Part shown: in pieces, positions 46,801-58,710 of the stretch
How positions within the stretch are numbered: position 1 is the first letter of the stretch
Layout of the letters: each line of letters starts with the position of its first letter
Assembly: GCF_023159225.1 (NCBI RefSeq)
Contig: NC_063161.1
Location: 118,585,958-118,649,957 of the forward strand
Direction: 5' to 3'
DNA from: Perognathus longimembris pacificus
Lineage: Eukaryota; Chordata; Mammalia; Rodentia; Heteromyidae
Length of the DNA stretch: 64,000 nt
The notes under the pieces: model-generated
Told to the model about the DNA's origin: nothing
What the model saw: the letters and a program-made list of their open reading frames with translations, nothing else
Databases searched by the model: none
Translations under genes and position numbers: made by a program

Positions 46801-48594
46801 TAGAAAATAGGAATGAATAGAAGTACCAGAGAGCCCTGTACAGTAGAGGAGATGGGGTTGTCAAAGGCTCTCCAAGCTTGGAAAGCCCAAGAATAGGAAA
46901 AGGAAAATTGAATTTGTAATGAATGAGAGGATAATAGAAATATGATAGATATAGAATAAAAAACACATAAACTATGTCACTGGGAAAAAATGAAAAATCA
47001 CAATTCCTACAAGGAGGTGTTAATATAAGTGAGGAAATTAGGGAATGAGCAGCATTTCCCATTTTTGTAATCTTGGTCCATTTCCTTTACTCCAACATCC
47101 CATTGGGAATTAAGGGTTTTCATTAAAAATCCCCCTTCCTGTTTTCCTGTTCCATGGGCATAGGAAATAAAGCATTTACTAAATAGAATAGCTGAATTTG
47201 GGGAGTACCCAGGGACTCTTTAAGTAGAAAATGTTGACCACTTTTCTATGTTTTCCTTTCTTTATTCTTGCTATCTTCTTTGCCCTTTGTATTCTTCTTA
47301 TTTTAACTTCTCTAAGATATCTTACCATTTATTTCAACTACTTTTCTTCCACTTCTTCTCTCCCTAAGCTTTCTTTTTTGTTCTTAAATTTGTTCTGTGT
47401 GAATTCAAAAAGAAGATGATAAGAAAAGTAGAGCTATAAAAGAAGGAACTTAGAAGAAACTGGCTAAATGAGAAATTGTAAGTTTTAGAATATGTACGTG
47501 GCTAAACAGAAAGAAGTACACAATAAATGGAAAGAATCAAAGCAATAAAAAAGATATGGAATAAAGGTGGAAATAAAAATATGAAGGGGGTATGGGAATA
47601 ATAAAATTAAAGATATGTATATTTTAAATGGATATAATAACACAATTTCAAGTTTTATAGCACTTCTCTGTCTTTCCCTCACCAATAACCATAGTACTTA
47701 TTTTTAAGTTATAAATAATTTTTACTTGTTGATTTTACATTTCTGGCCATCCCATCTGGGAAAAGAACATAAAAAGTTGCTACCTACACATGAGGTAAAG
47801 AGCAGTTTAATGAAAAACGTGGGGAAGGAAGAAAATGTGCATTTTTGTGAATAAACTTCCAAATGACTTGGTCAATGTGGAGAGTCCACATTTTATATAT
47901 TAAAGCTTATTTAAGGAAAAGAAAGCATTTTCATGTTTTTCTCATTAAGGTGGAATCCACCTCTATTTCTCTCCATACTAGTTTCCTCATTAACTACAGT
48001 CCTTCAGGTGACTGTAAGCCATAGACCAAGGCATCATGAGCTGTGAAAAAATGAGGAACGGAAATGATCTTGTCCACCAAGGAGAATGCTTTTTCCAGAA
48101 ACCTCCATGAACATCCAAACCAGTCTTGAAGGAAAGCCCACATGGGCAGCGTCTGGCTCCTCTAGCCCAACCTTTGTTCCAACACAATGCATTAGCAGAT
48201 TTGAGAAAATTTGATTTTCTCTAGATGGTTCAATTCTTCATGCTGCATGTTCAAGTGGAATGCTCTGGAGTGAGTGGAAATATCATGGAGAGAAATGATA
48301 ATGTTCATATGTTTGACTTAAGCAATGAAATTTATACTGAGCTTGAAGTCTAAACTCAGTTTAGACTATAGCTGGGCCCTCAGGCCACTCTCTGACCTCA
48401 AGCAGTTCAGGTTTTCTCCATATAGTAGTGGTTTTGGTATTTGAAAAATATAGGAAATTTAACCTAATCAATAGATTTATTTGGTTTTTCCATTCATATT
48501 CTTCCTCAAATTTATGGATTCATATTGTTTCCACTGAGAAAAATCAATCATTCTTTATGTCTTTTTGCAAAAGCACAATAATCATCAGTAGGGG
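46801..48594. other. Non-coding DNA
   Basis: The largest frame reaching into it (46682-47062, minus, 126 codons) overlaps the LTR-like piece and is rich in Phe/Tyr/Leu, as expected for translated AT-rich DNA. No gene recognised. Confidence 0.35.
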
Positions 48595-48790
48595 TATTTA
48601 TTTATTGAGTGCCTACTTTGTGCCAGCTACTGTTTGAATATTTTACCTTTAGTGTTGTTGTTGTTGTTGTTGTTGAGAAAGACTTGGAAGCAGATATTAC
48701 TAATTCTATCTTATAAATTATAAATCTGAGACTTGGGAAAGTTCACGTTCTTGCCCAAATTCACATGACTACCTAGAGTGGGGGATTCTT
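48595..48790 (-). mobile_element. MIR relic split by (GTT)n
   Basis: 'tttattgagtgcctactttg' then 'tgccagctactgtttgaata' is the complement of the MIR 3' half. After a (GTT)n run (48652-48676), 'cttgcccaaattcacatgac' continues the MIR core. Confidence 0.7.
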
Positions 48791-48792
48791 GT

Positions 48793-49035
48793 TTGTTTAT
48801 TTTTACTGGTCCTAAGGTTTGAACTCAGGACATGGGCTCTGTTCCTGAGCTTTTTGTTTGTTTTCCCTCAAGGCAAGTGCTTTACTATTTGAGCCACAGC
48901 TCCACTTCTGGCTTATTAGTCATTAATTGGAGATAAAAATTTTAAGGATTTTCTTGTCCTGGATAGCTTTGACTTGTGATCTTCATACCTCAGCCAAGTA
49001 GCTAATTTCTAGCATGAACAATCACCTTCCAGCTA
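48793..49035 (-). mobile_element. 7SL-ID dimeric SINE, minus strand
   Basis: Right-monomer complement ('actggtcctaaggtttgaac ... tactatttgagccacagctc') and a diverged 7SL-like left monomer ('tgatcttcatacctcagcca'). The arrangement is the same as at 6108-6353. Confidence 0.65.
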
Positions 49036-49294
49036 GAGTAGGGACTTTTATTCAAGACTTTGACTCTTCTACCATGCTGACCCTCAGTGTAGTCCCACAG
49101 TGTAATAACCACATGTCTGGTAATTTTTAAGGAATGGAACAGAAGGCTTTACTGGAAGAAAGTTTTTCTTCTCTTTCACAGAAGATAAAAGGTCTCCTTT
49201 TAAATAAAATGCACATAGAAATTTAATCTTAGGTCCCATGATGTCTTGGGCTTTATAAAGAATAAGGGAAAGGAAACTGAGCTTCTTTATAGAC

Positions 49295-49380
49295 CTGTAC
49301 ATTACATAGCCATAAAGAAGGATACAGTCATGTTATTTGCAGGAAAATGGATGGAACTAGAGGACATAGCATTAAAAAAA
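49295..49380 (+). mobile_element. Old L1 fragment, interrupted
   Basis: 'gccataaagaaggatacagt' and 'aggaaaatggatggaactag' correspond to the ORF2/3' UTR junction region of old L1s. The fragment is cut by the fold-back/TA tract and a SINE, and may continue at 49725-49975, which ends in 'taataataaataaaaaacc'. Confidence 0.55.
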
Positions 49381-49461
49381 AGTATATATATATATAGTAT
49401 ATTATTTTAAAATATATATATAGTATATTATTTTAATGCTATGTCCTCTAGTTCCATCCAT
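49347..49461. repeat. Perfect 31-bp inverted repeat with TA-rich loop
   Basis: Arms at 49347-49377 and 49431-49461 are exact reverse complements. The 53-bp loop holds TA repeats and two near-identical 'tagtatattattttaa' words. The left arm is L1 sequence, and the right arm is an inverted copy of it. Confidence 0.93.
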
Positions 49462-49478
49462 ATATATATATATATATG

Positions 49479-49720
49479 GCAGCCAGGCACTGGTGGCTCA
49501 TGCCTGTAATCCTAGCTACTTAGGAGGCTGAAATCTGAGTATTGTGGTTCAAAGCCAGCTGGGGCAAGAAAGTCTGTGAGATTCTTATCTCCAATAAACC
49601 ACCCCAAATCGAAGTGGAGCTGTGACTCAAAGTGGTACAGTACTAGTCTTGAGCAAAAAGGCTCAAGGAGAATGCCCATGTCCTGAGTTCAAGCCCCAGG
49701 ACCAACAACAACAAAAAATA
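49479..49720 (+). mobile_element. 7SL-ID dimeric SINE, plus strand
   Basis: Left monomer 'gccaggcactggtggctcat', 'cctgtaatcctagctactta'; right monomer 'gaagtggagctgtgactcaa ... cctgagttcaagccccagga'; short (CAA)n tail. It follows a (TA)n tract. Confidence 0.88.
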
Positions 49721-49974
49721 AGCCAGTATCACAGGTTTTCTTTCATACCTTTGTTCTCAAGAAATCAAAATAAGATGAACAAAATGAAATAGAACAAAAC
49801 CTGGAGGCTTTGAGTGAAAGGATAGGGGACTAGGGACAGGGGCAAGAGAGAAGAGGAGAGGGCAAAAGGAAAGAAAGATGGACATGATTAAGGAGAGATG
49901 TATGCATGGATGTAAATGCTATAGTAAAACCAATTAGCATGTATTCATAGTTATAATAATAAATAAAAAACCAG

Positions 49975-51084
49975 GACTAAAGGAAAAATACATCAAAGTT
50001 TGTGCATGTTATTTGAAGTGGCTTAGACGTTTCCTTTTTGTCTTCCAGCACCTATAAAACTCTGTCAATGAAATATTTTTTTTCCTTTATGATATCTTTG
50101 CTATTTCCTGAGGCTTTGCATTTCTGGTGACTCCTATCGTACAATGATTGATAACATAGGCAATGCAACGACCGTAGAGACTTCAGAACTGCTGTTACCC
50201 ATTTTTGACTGATGGCAAGTGGGTTATTCATTGTGGCAAAGTGCCTTGGAAAATGACTACCCTTTAAAACGAAACACTTGCCATGATTAGGGCTGCGCTT
50301 TCTCAGCTGGCAAACACAACAGAGTGGCTCAGGAGAGCAAAGATATGTGAAGTCTTTAAGAGGTGATAAAGAATCCATCCTGTCAGGAACTCTGGCAAGG
50401 CTCATCCTATAACTTGCCAACTTCCTGCCATTTCTCACAGTCTACATGTGAGACTTTTTAATTCAGCATTGTTTGGAAATTTTAATTTTGTCCCAATTCT
50501 GCCAGAAAAGGTGCCTCCAAAATATATGTCTAAATTTAGCAACTTTCCCTTTCAATTGCTGTAAAAATGACTTTCTTTTCTTTCTTTTTTCTTTTTTAAT
50601 AGCAAGAATGGCTTGAGATTGGGAAGTGTGGGAGGAATGTTTGTTTTGGAGAACGGCATGGGTGCATGTAATCTTATAGTAGAACAAGAAAAGAAATGTC
50701 AGGATCTCCAAAGAAATAAAAGAGCCACAAATACCAAGAGCAGCTTCAAGGATATGCGTATGGCAAGAAAGAAACTAGGGCTTCAGAACATGTCCTGAAT
50801 ATGCTTGCTTTGGGTTTTCTAGTTTTGTGTTGTTTTTTGTGGTACTATGGTTGGACTCTAGGCTTTGCTCTTGTAGGTAACTTCTCTACAGGCAGATGTT
50901 CTACGACCCCCAAATAGACTGGATCATGAACACTGTCACAATAAATTATTTTTGTGGTTTCCTTAAAATTGTCTTTCCGCCTTGATGATCCATTGGAAAG
51001 AGATTTGTATTAAGAAAATCTTTTTTGTTGTTGTTATTTAAAAATCTTTTTCCTTCTATTTTTATAAATTGTATTTACTTTTTG
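49975..51084. other. Mostly unique non-coding DNA
   Basis: The longest frame not attributable to a repeat is 50052-50438 (minus, 128 codons). It is cysteine- and serine-rich, with no recognised motif. About 50820-50930 has faint ID-like words. Confidence 0.35.
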
Positions 51085-51170
51085 TTCACGTAGTACTGAG
51101 GAATTAAATCTAGGGCCTCTCCCATGAATACTAGGCAAGCACTCTACCTCTAAGCCAGATTCCCTTCTCA
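51085..51170 (-). mobile_element. ID-like SINE monomer, minus strand
   Basis: 'gtactgaggaattaaatcta' then 'ctaggcaagcactctacctc' is the complement of the tRNA-like left monomer alone. Confidence 0.65.
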
Positions 51171-52615
51171 AGAAAATTCTTAAACTCGTGAAGAGCACTG
51201 TTCACTGTAACACAGCTCTTCAAGGCTGGGCCTCTTTACAGAATGATTTCCAAACGGGCTTCAGATGCCAAATTAAAGGATGGCAACTGTACAGAAAGAA
51301 TGCATGAACAGTGCAACAGGAATGTATTGAGACAGCACATTGAGCAATAGAACATAGCTAAATGTGAATGCAGAATAACTCTGGAGTTCTTTCCTGAGAC
51401 ATTTCCTTACATGGTCTTTTTGGGAATTCCTTAAGTACACAGAGATTAGCTATCCTAATCTGTTAGTCCTAAATTGCACAGTTGTGGGGTTTGAGGTGGA
51501 ATATTAAAATTTTTAAAATTAGGTTACAAAATATAGTGTGGGAATTTTTAAATATTAATAGAGTTTCTGCTTTCCTCTGCTTCTCACATCTGTCTTTTCC
51601 TAATGTTTATGGGAGCTTTCTGTAGATACTGCTTTTGGCCATGGATAGGGTGGTGAGTACATGATTAAAGCCTAAAATTAAGAGTTTTAAAGTAGACCCA
51701 GAATAGAAAATTATTGTTTTGATCTGAGAGTTCTAAGCCATAGGCCTGACTCCAAGAGTTCCACATGTAAGGTTCAGCCACTCCCCTCAGTAAAGACAAG
51801 AAAATTAACAAAGACAGAAAGGAGGACTCTCACATTGCCTGGGCACTGCGGGAGAGGGGAACATAGCCACTTCAGCCCATTTTCAGAGTACAAACATGAA
51901 CTTTAGGTTTAAATAGAGACAGAATTGAGACTGAGGAGAGAGATGAACCATTATTAGACAGTCCTAGGCAAAGTAAGACCTGGTCAATGATTATCAAGGA
52001 TTACACAGGAGAATAATTTGGTCCCAATAAGAAAGGCACTGTTGTCTGACTAGAGGCAGTTTTGACTCTTGTCACAGATATTATGTACCACCTTCTTGGA
52101 TTTAAGGTAGCTGACTGGTAAGTACAGAGAGAATGGCTCAGAGAAGGGGTGGAAGCAAAATGGAGGCTGGAAGGCCAAGCTTCATCCTGCTTTTAGTTAT
52201 TCAACACTCACAGGCTCAAGGGAGTAGTACTTTTTAGCAAGAGTAGCTTCTAGGTGCCTGTTATAACCACTGAGAACAGCCAAGCTAGCCCCAGTCCGGA
52301 CTGTGCCTCAGACCCAGAGATTTATTAGAAAAAGTTACAAAGGGATAGTTATTTGTAGCCACCGTATCTGAAGACCATTGGTTAGTAAACCATAAATAAT
52401 GCGTGTGGAGTTTCCACAGTAAAACAATTGTCCTGGTTGTCCCATTTGAATAGCGTTAGATTCTCATATAGTCAAATATATGCTCCGGCAAGACTGCCTG
52501 AAATGGAAAGATACTGCCCATCTAGAGGTGACAATACTTTCATCTCTCTCATTCATAACCATCCAGGATTAAATTACTTTGAATTCACACCCTCACATCC
52601 TTCAAAAATGAAATA
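51171..52615. other. Non-coding DNA
   Basis: No gene or clear repeat recognised. Confidence 0.35.
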
Positions 52616-52618
52616 CCC

Positions 52619-52845
52619 AACCAGGCACCAGTGGCTCATGCCTGTAATCCTAGCTACTCAAAAGTCTGAGATCTGAGGATTGTGGTTGGCAGCCAGCCTG
52701 GGTAAAAAAGTTCCCTTGAGGCTCTTATCTCTAACTAACCACTCAAAAGCCAGAAGTAGAGCTATGGCTTGAATGTTAGCCTTGAGCAAAAGAGCTCATA
52801 GACAGCACGTAGGCCCTGAGTTCAAGTCTATGACTGACAAAAAAA
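52619..52845 (+). mobile_element. 7SL-ID dimeric SINE, plus strand
   Basis: Left monomer 'ccaggcaccagtggctcatg' to 'gctcttatctctaactaacc'; right monomer 'agaagtagagctatggcttg' to 'gagttcaagtctatgactga'; short A-tail. The right monomer has lost part of its A-box region. Confidence 0.85.
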
Positions 52846-52861
52846 ACACCTATTATTAACT

Positions 52862-52942
52862 ATATGTAGATAGATAGGTAGACATTACATATTATATATG
52901 TATATCTATACATATATGTACACACACACACACACACACGTA
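52862..52942. repeat. Mixed (TAGA)/(TA)/(CA) microsatellite
   Basis: GATA-type repeats, TA-rich palindromic words and a (CA)n run follow the SINE tail by about 15 bp. Confidence 0.85.
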
Positions 52943-53526
52943 TGTTTCCTTCCTTCAGCACCTGTGACCTCATGAGCATAATTGCCATTAGTGAATTGTG
53001 CTTTACTCTCTGATGTATTTCTGATCAAACCCAGCAGGATCACTTTTCCCAAGCTTTTTTCTTCTTCACATTTCTGCTCCACTGGTTATATTAGCCATGT
53101 CTTTGATCACAATGCTCTTCTCTCCTGAGGTCTCTTGATTTTAGTCACGCATCTTAAAGGTCACGTTACTTTTGCCTTGCCCTTCTACCTCCCTTTCTGT
53201 TTCTGCATGCCTTGTAAACATCTTGAAGAAATGATGCAAAATTTCTAAGTCTATGCTTTGGGCCTGTATCTCTTAATCTTTTTGCTACTTTTAAAGAATT
53301 ATTTATTGAGATTTTCCTATTCCAGGGTCCTTAAATATTTAGACAAAAATATGGTACTTTCTGCTCTCGTAGAGCACATAATCAGATGGAGACATGTTAG
53401 AGGTGAGGTGTGTATAGGCAGAGACATTGAAATGATGGTAGCATGGTGGCCCTCAATCATTGTTTTCTTCTATTTAACATAAAAAAGCTAACTTTTCTAT
53501 TTAATCTTCAAAACTGACCTTTTGTT
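52943..53526. other. Non-coding DNA
   Basis: No gene recognised. 53258-53482 is a 74-codon chance frame. Confidence 0.35.
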
Positions 53527-53730
53527 AGTAGCACTAGTATTTGAACTCATGGCCTCAGGCTAGTGCTCTACCATTTGAAAACATATCTCCAACCCTTTTT
53601 TTCTTCTTGTTTTTTAAAGATAAAGTTTTGTGAAGTTTTCTGTAGGTGCTGGGCTTGCATCTCAATCCTCCCATTCTCAGCCTCCTGAGTAGCTAGATTT
53701 AAAGGCATAAGCAACTGGCTCCTGACTCCA
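53527..53730 (-). mobile_element. Old ID plus 7SL composite SINE, minus strand
   Basis: 'tatttgaactcatggcctca' with 'agtgctctaccatttga' (ID-like) is followed by 'gcatctcaatcctcccattc' and 'agcctcctgagtagctagat' (7SL-like). Confidence 0.6.
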
Positions 53731-53924
53731 AACTGATGCTTTGCCTGCATCTGGTTGCCTGGTTCTGTGGTTTTATCATTTGCCCAGATTTCCAGATTAG
53801 CCTTAAGGTTTAGTGTTTACAATTCCCAGACATCAGTTGAGGGCAGGATAGTATACTTAATCTAGGATTAAATGAAATGGTAACTCCATGGAAAGTAATG
53901 AGGAATTTACTTTTCTGTGGCTTA

Positions 53925-54345
53925 AGGAGATTTTTTTTATTGTAAAGGTGGTGTACAGAGGGGTTACAGTTACATAAGTCAGGTAGTGAGTACATATCTT
54001 TTTAACAATGTCACCTATTCCCCCACTTTCTCCCAGACTTTTCCCTCCCAACCTGCCTCCCCTACAAGGTGTATAGTTCATTTACAACATAGTGTCTAGT
54101 GAGTTGTATTTGTTCACCCTTTGTTCCACCTTTTCTGTGCCCCCCCTCTCCAAAACAGATAAACTTACATACAAGACAAAAAGAACAGAAATAAAAAAAT
54201 AAGTGACAAAAAGCAGGGGAGAAAGCACAAAAGGTAAAACAAAAGCCTCTTGTTTCCATTTCTTAGAGTTCATTTCATTAAATATCATTTGTATGCTCAT
54301 ATACGCATAGCTATTGAGCCTTTGTGGTCCTCTCCTAAGAGCTTG
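53925..54345 (-). mobile_element. L1 3' UTR fragment, minus strand
   Basis: 'attgtaaaggtggtgtacag', 'gttacataagtcaggtagtg', the C-rich complement of the G-rich tract, and 'agagttcatttcattaaata'. It has no ORF2 and is close in sequence to the copy at 18095-18480. Confidence 0.82.
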
Positions 54346-54464
54346 AGGAGATTTTGTCTTTTAAGTTACTCCTTGAAATTACTTTGACTAATATATGTTA
54401 CAGTGAATTTTCAAAAGATACATTGTATGTTCATTTATGTCTATTTGATCCATATTAATTTACA

Positions 54465-54540
54465 GTACTGGGAATTGAACTCAGGGCTTTTGTTCATGTT
54501 AGACAAGCACTCTACCACTTGAGCTACAGCCCTAGCTCTT
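54465..54540 (-). mobile_element. ID-like SINE monomer, minus strand
   Basis: 'gtactgggaattgaactcag' and 'gacaagcactctaccacttg' show the B-box side of the tRNA-like monomer. No right monomer is present. Confidence 0.7.
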
Positions 54541-57500
54541 ACTTACCTTTAATTTGAAGAATATGTGTAATAATGAGGAGCCAAAGCATCTTAGTCCTTC
54601 CTTTTACAATGCCATTTCCATACAAAAGTCCCTAGAGCTCTTAGTGATGTTAGTAGTAAAATGAATATTAAGTTTTAAGTTCAGCTATGAAAAGAATAAT
54701 TATCCACCTTTAAAATTTCATCCCCCTTTTTAAAAAGCATGAAATTAATTTTTAAATCCTTTCTACATGATGAATTGTGGTTTTCCCCACTGCAGTAGTA
54801 CTAGCTGGCATTTCACTTCATGGTTGTCACATTTATAGGCCTAAACTAGCAACACGTGGTGTGGGAAGGGAGTTTATAGGCAGTTGGTGGCAGGATTTGT
54901 TTTAAATGATGTGAGAATGTTGGTTATTCACTCTTACTTTTCAAGTAACTTCCCCCCACCTGAATCCTCTTTATTCCAAGATAAAATGATGATAGCAATT
55001 TTATGGTACTGTATAAATGCCAGTAATGTCAAAAAGTGCTTAAAAGAATCAGAATCTGAAACTTTTAATACACGATGGCTATTCTTTTTAAAGTAAATCA
55101 TCAGAACATTATTACAGTCCTGCCTTCTTCTCTGTTGTAGGGACATACTTCCATTGCAATTTTTTTGTTACTTAACACAATTGTTTGACAAACAGTACTG
55201 AAAAATATTATTTTTAAAAACCTGGAAAATACAGAATTGGTGTATGGAAAGTGATCACTAGTTCTACGATTTCAAAATAAAAGCAGCAAATGAAAAATTG
55301 CTGAGTGTTGAACCTTTGATTTGCTATGGTTCAGCTTTTAGCTCTCTGTGATTTCTTAACCACAGTAGTTAGTGGTGAGATAATTACTGGAAGCAGGGCA
55401 ATTAGGGACTATATCACATTGAAGGCACTGGGACAGTAGGCTTGAGGATGATTTCTCTGTCCCAGGGTCACAATGTTTCTCCCCATGCCTTTGTTCTCAG
55501 ACAGATTTTGTTAAGCAATTTTGTAAAGTCTTTCTCTCTTTTCTGACATTCTTGGATTTATTGATGTAAGAAGGGGGGGGTCCTCTTTTCACTTTCATTT
55601 GTTTATGCTTAACCAGCTGTTTACCTGGGCTGCTTCTAGAGTGTTTCCCAGTTATATTTAAAATTGCTTCTGTTCCTTATGTATTTAGCAAATGATGGGA
55701 TCAAGTTTCTTCACCACAGAAGTGATCCCTTCACTGTGAATTACGGTGCATTCTGCATGCAATTGTTGCATGTCCTTTTGTATTTCCCACGTTAACATTT
55801 TAGGATCCTACAAATGGACTTCACAAGATCTCTTTGCTATTCTTCATTTTTCAGCAACCTTTCTTACTTGCTTTGAAATTAAGTGAGCTACATTTTTAAA
55901 AAGTTATATTAATTGTTAGTTTCCCTTTTTTTAAGCTCATTGCAGTTGCTTAAGTCACCTGTGTTTCCATGATCAAACATCAAGATAGTGTCCAAGAGAA
56001 TAATTTGTAGGCATATATTGAGTCTTATAAACGATGTGATATGAATATATTTATTGACGTAGAGAAATTTTGGGAAATTTTTGATGGATACCAAAATATT
56101 TTTCTAAAATTAATATATACAATGGGGTCCCATTTTATGTACTTATATGAGATATATGGAATGCTTTATATTTAGAATGTAAATATAGTGTAAGAAATAC
56201 CTGTAAGGATAGGCCTTAACACAAAATAATTTATTGTATTTAAACTTTGAAAATGTAGTGAGAACACAACCTTCTTAATATTTCTCCATATTTATTAAAA
56301 ATGTATTTGTAAAGCTATAGTATTTTAATTATTGAAATCATCTCATTCAGATATACTTCTCACAACAGCATAGTAGTTCTTATAGGATCTAAACTCTGTA
56401 ATTCCCTATGATTCCATTTGTATCACAGAGGCTAGTGGTAAGGAGTTAGTATATATAGATACAAACTTATAACTATCCCACTGATAAAGAAAACATTTCA
56501 GGTCTCATATTTCTCTCATTAATATATTTGATTTCAAAGCACAGGAACTACATTTTAGTACTTTACAAATTAGGATACAGATGACCACCATATTGTTATT
56601 AGAATAAAAACGCACAATGAATAATACCCACAAAGAAGAAAATAATTGAAATTGCAGTCTTTATTATTCTTTTCTTGTTACTGAGCATTTAATTCAATGC
56701 CTTTGGCATGCTAGCAAATACTCTAGCACTGAGTTCTGCCTTTGACTCATATTAAATGAATTTTTAAGGCAGTATATTTAGAGATATATGGCAGGAGACT
56801 CCTCACCAAAAGGAACAAATCATCTCATCACAATAATACCTCTGATCTAATGGGTTCAACTATAGCTTACATTGTTCCTGAAATGGCCTTAAAAATGATT
56901 GTGAAATGAAATAAATACATGACAAAGTTTGAGCAGATTAAAAATTAAAATAAGGATATATAACAAGCCGTAATTTGCAAAACATCAACCATTATGTCTT
57001 TTCTATTTGTTAGAAGTAATAAGAAACTGATACCTAAAAAGGGTTAGCGAGAGAGAGTTATGTAATTCATTTTAAGACAAAATACTCAGGGAAAACATAC
57101 TTCTGGTAGACATCAGGAAGTAATTTTTCCTCTGAGTACTTTGGAGCATCAATATGTGAGGTGTCATCTCAATAAGTAGCCCTGGAGATTCTGCAATGAG
57201 AGACAAGTGTGTTTTCAAGACAAATTAGTCTGTTGTTATTGAGTTCTGAATTGACCTGACTATGTTGGGCTATTCTTCAGGCAACCTAAACTTCAATTTC
57301 TCTTGGTTGCCCTTTGCTTACATGCTGCAGTGAACATGAGTCTTCTCCCTCAATGGTAAGTATCTCAAGTGGAAAAATTCAGAGCCACAGATTGGAACAA
57401 TCAGCTTAGGCTAGCCTGCGTTCTCTCTGAAGAATGACTAACTCCCAGCATGAATGCCTCAGAGAGAAATCTTCCTCATTTTCCCCGAAGGGAGAAGAAT

Positions 57501-58486
57501 CAAATACCCATGTGTAAGGCCAGTGTTCTCTCGGGATTCGATTCAGGGCCCACTGGAAAACACAGATAAATGCACAAAAACTCCAGAGCCATTCCCAATG
57601 GAGTCCTCACAGCACTTGCACCTTTACTAATATAAGTTTGTCCAAGGGAGAGCTCCAAGATCAACAGAAAGGGACAACAATGTATGCTGAGACACTGGAG
57701 GTGTTAATTTGTTTATGGCGGTTAAGTATAAGCTGGACGTTGGGGTCATCTAAGGAAAATAATTGCTTTGGCTGTAAGATGAATGATCTACATGATCACT
57801 TCTTCCTGGAAGTCATGACTGAGTTGAGTCTCTTGTCGATTCACACCATTGCTATTTAATAACAGCAAAACCATGCTGGGTGCCTGGAGGGAACGAACTC
57901 ATTTATTTTCTCTGACCTGAAACATTGGGGCATTCCTGATACCTTCCATTGGGTCATTTTATACTTTTTCCTGTCAAAAACTTAATGTTTTCAAATCTTT
58001 CTTTGCCTTTTCAGATATTTTATAGCTTCTTCAATAATTTTTTTATTGAAATAACTAGTAGAGCTTTCTGTGGGAATTACATCCTTGGTAAGATAGTTTG
58101 CTAAACTTGGTAAAGTTATGTTTACTGAAGAATGCTGTACTTACGGAAAATCCTGTGTACTGGGTGTTTGACTGTTGTTGGTCAGGATTTTTCAGACGGT
58201 TATCCTGCATGTGGCTTTCTTAACTCCCAGGAGAAAATACTCTTGTTCATTATTTTTGCATGATTTATTGTTAACATTTCATTCATTTTTCACTTAGATG
58301 AACAAAATAGTCCTAATGAGATAGTTCTTTCTTTCAAGTATTACTGCTATGATTAATGAAATCTAAATGAAACATTCATAAAACAAACTAGAAAGTACTT
58401 CATTATGTACATGCTGGGAAAGACTACAGAAAACTTGCATCCTTCCAGTTTTACTGAAAATTTTGGTTTAATGAACATAATTAGCC
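54541..58486. other. Non-coding DNA, mostly unassigned
   Basis: Nearly 4 kb without a recent repeat. A very old ID-like piece may lie at 56675-56750 (minus). At 57353-57362 the word 'tg|gtaagtat' is a good splice-donor match with 'ttacatgctgcag' upstream, but the implied 25-bp exon is unconvincing. Confidence 0.35.
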
Positions 58487-58710
58487 AGACATCAGTGCCT
58501 CACATCTGTAATCCTAACTCTCAGTAGGCTGAGCTCTGAGGACTGAGGTTCAAAGTCAGCCCTAGTAGGAAAGTCCATGTGATACTTATTTCCAACTAAC
58601 CACTTTGGTCAAGTGGTAGAGTGCTAACCTTGAGCAAAAAAGCTCAAGGACTGTGCCCAGGACCTAAGTTCAGTTCAAACCCCAGTATTAGCACAGCAAA
58701 AACAGAAAGA
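58487..58710 (+). mobile_element. 7SL-ID dimeric SINE, plus strand
   Basis: Left monomer 'agccagacatcagtgcctca', 'gaggttcaaagtcagcccta'; right monomer 'ggtcaagtggtagagtgcta ... ggacctaagttcagttcaaa'. Compared with the other copies it lacks about 20 bp at the monomer junction. Confidence 0.8.

Noticed and set aside
50052..50438. 128-codon minus-strand frame outside repeats
   Set aside because: No recognised domain, no supporting splice or promoter signals. One such frame is expected by chance in 64 kb.
57300..57362. 25-bp micro-exon with a strong donor (gtaagtat)
   Set aside because: The donor is good, but the implied exon is tiny, has no partner exon and no conservation evidence.
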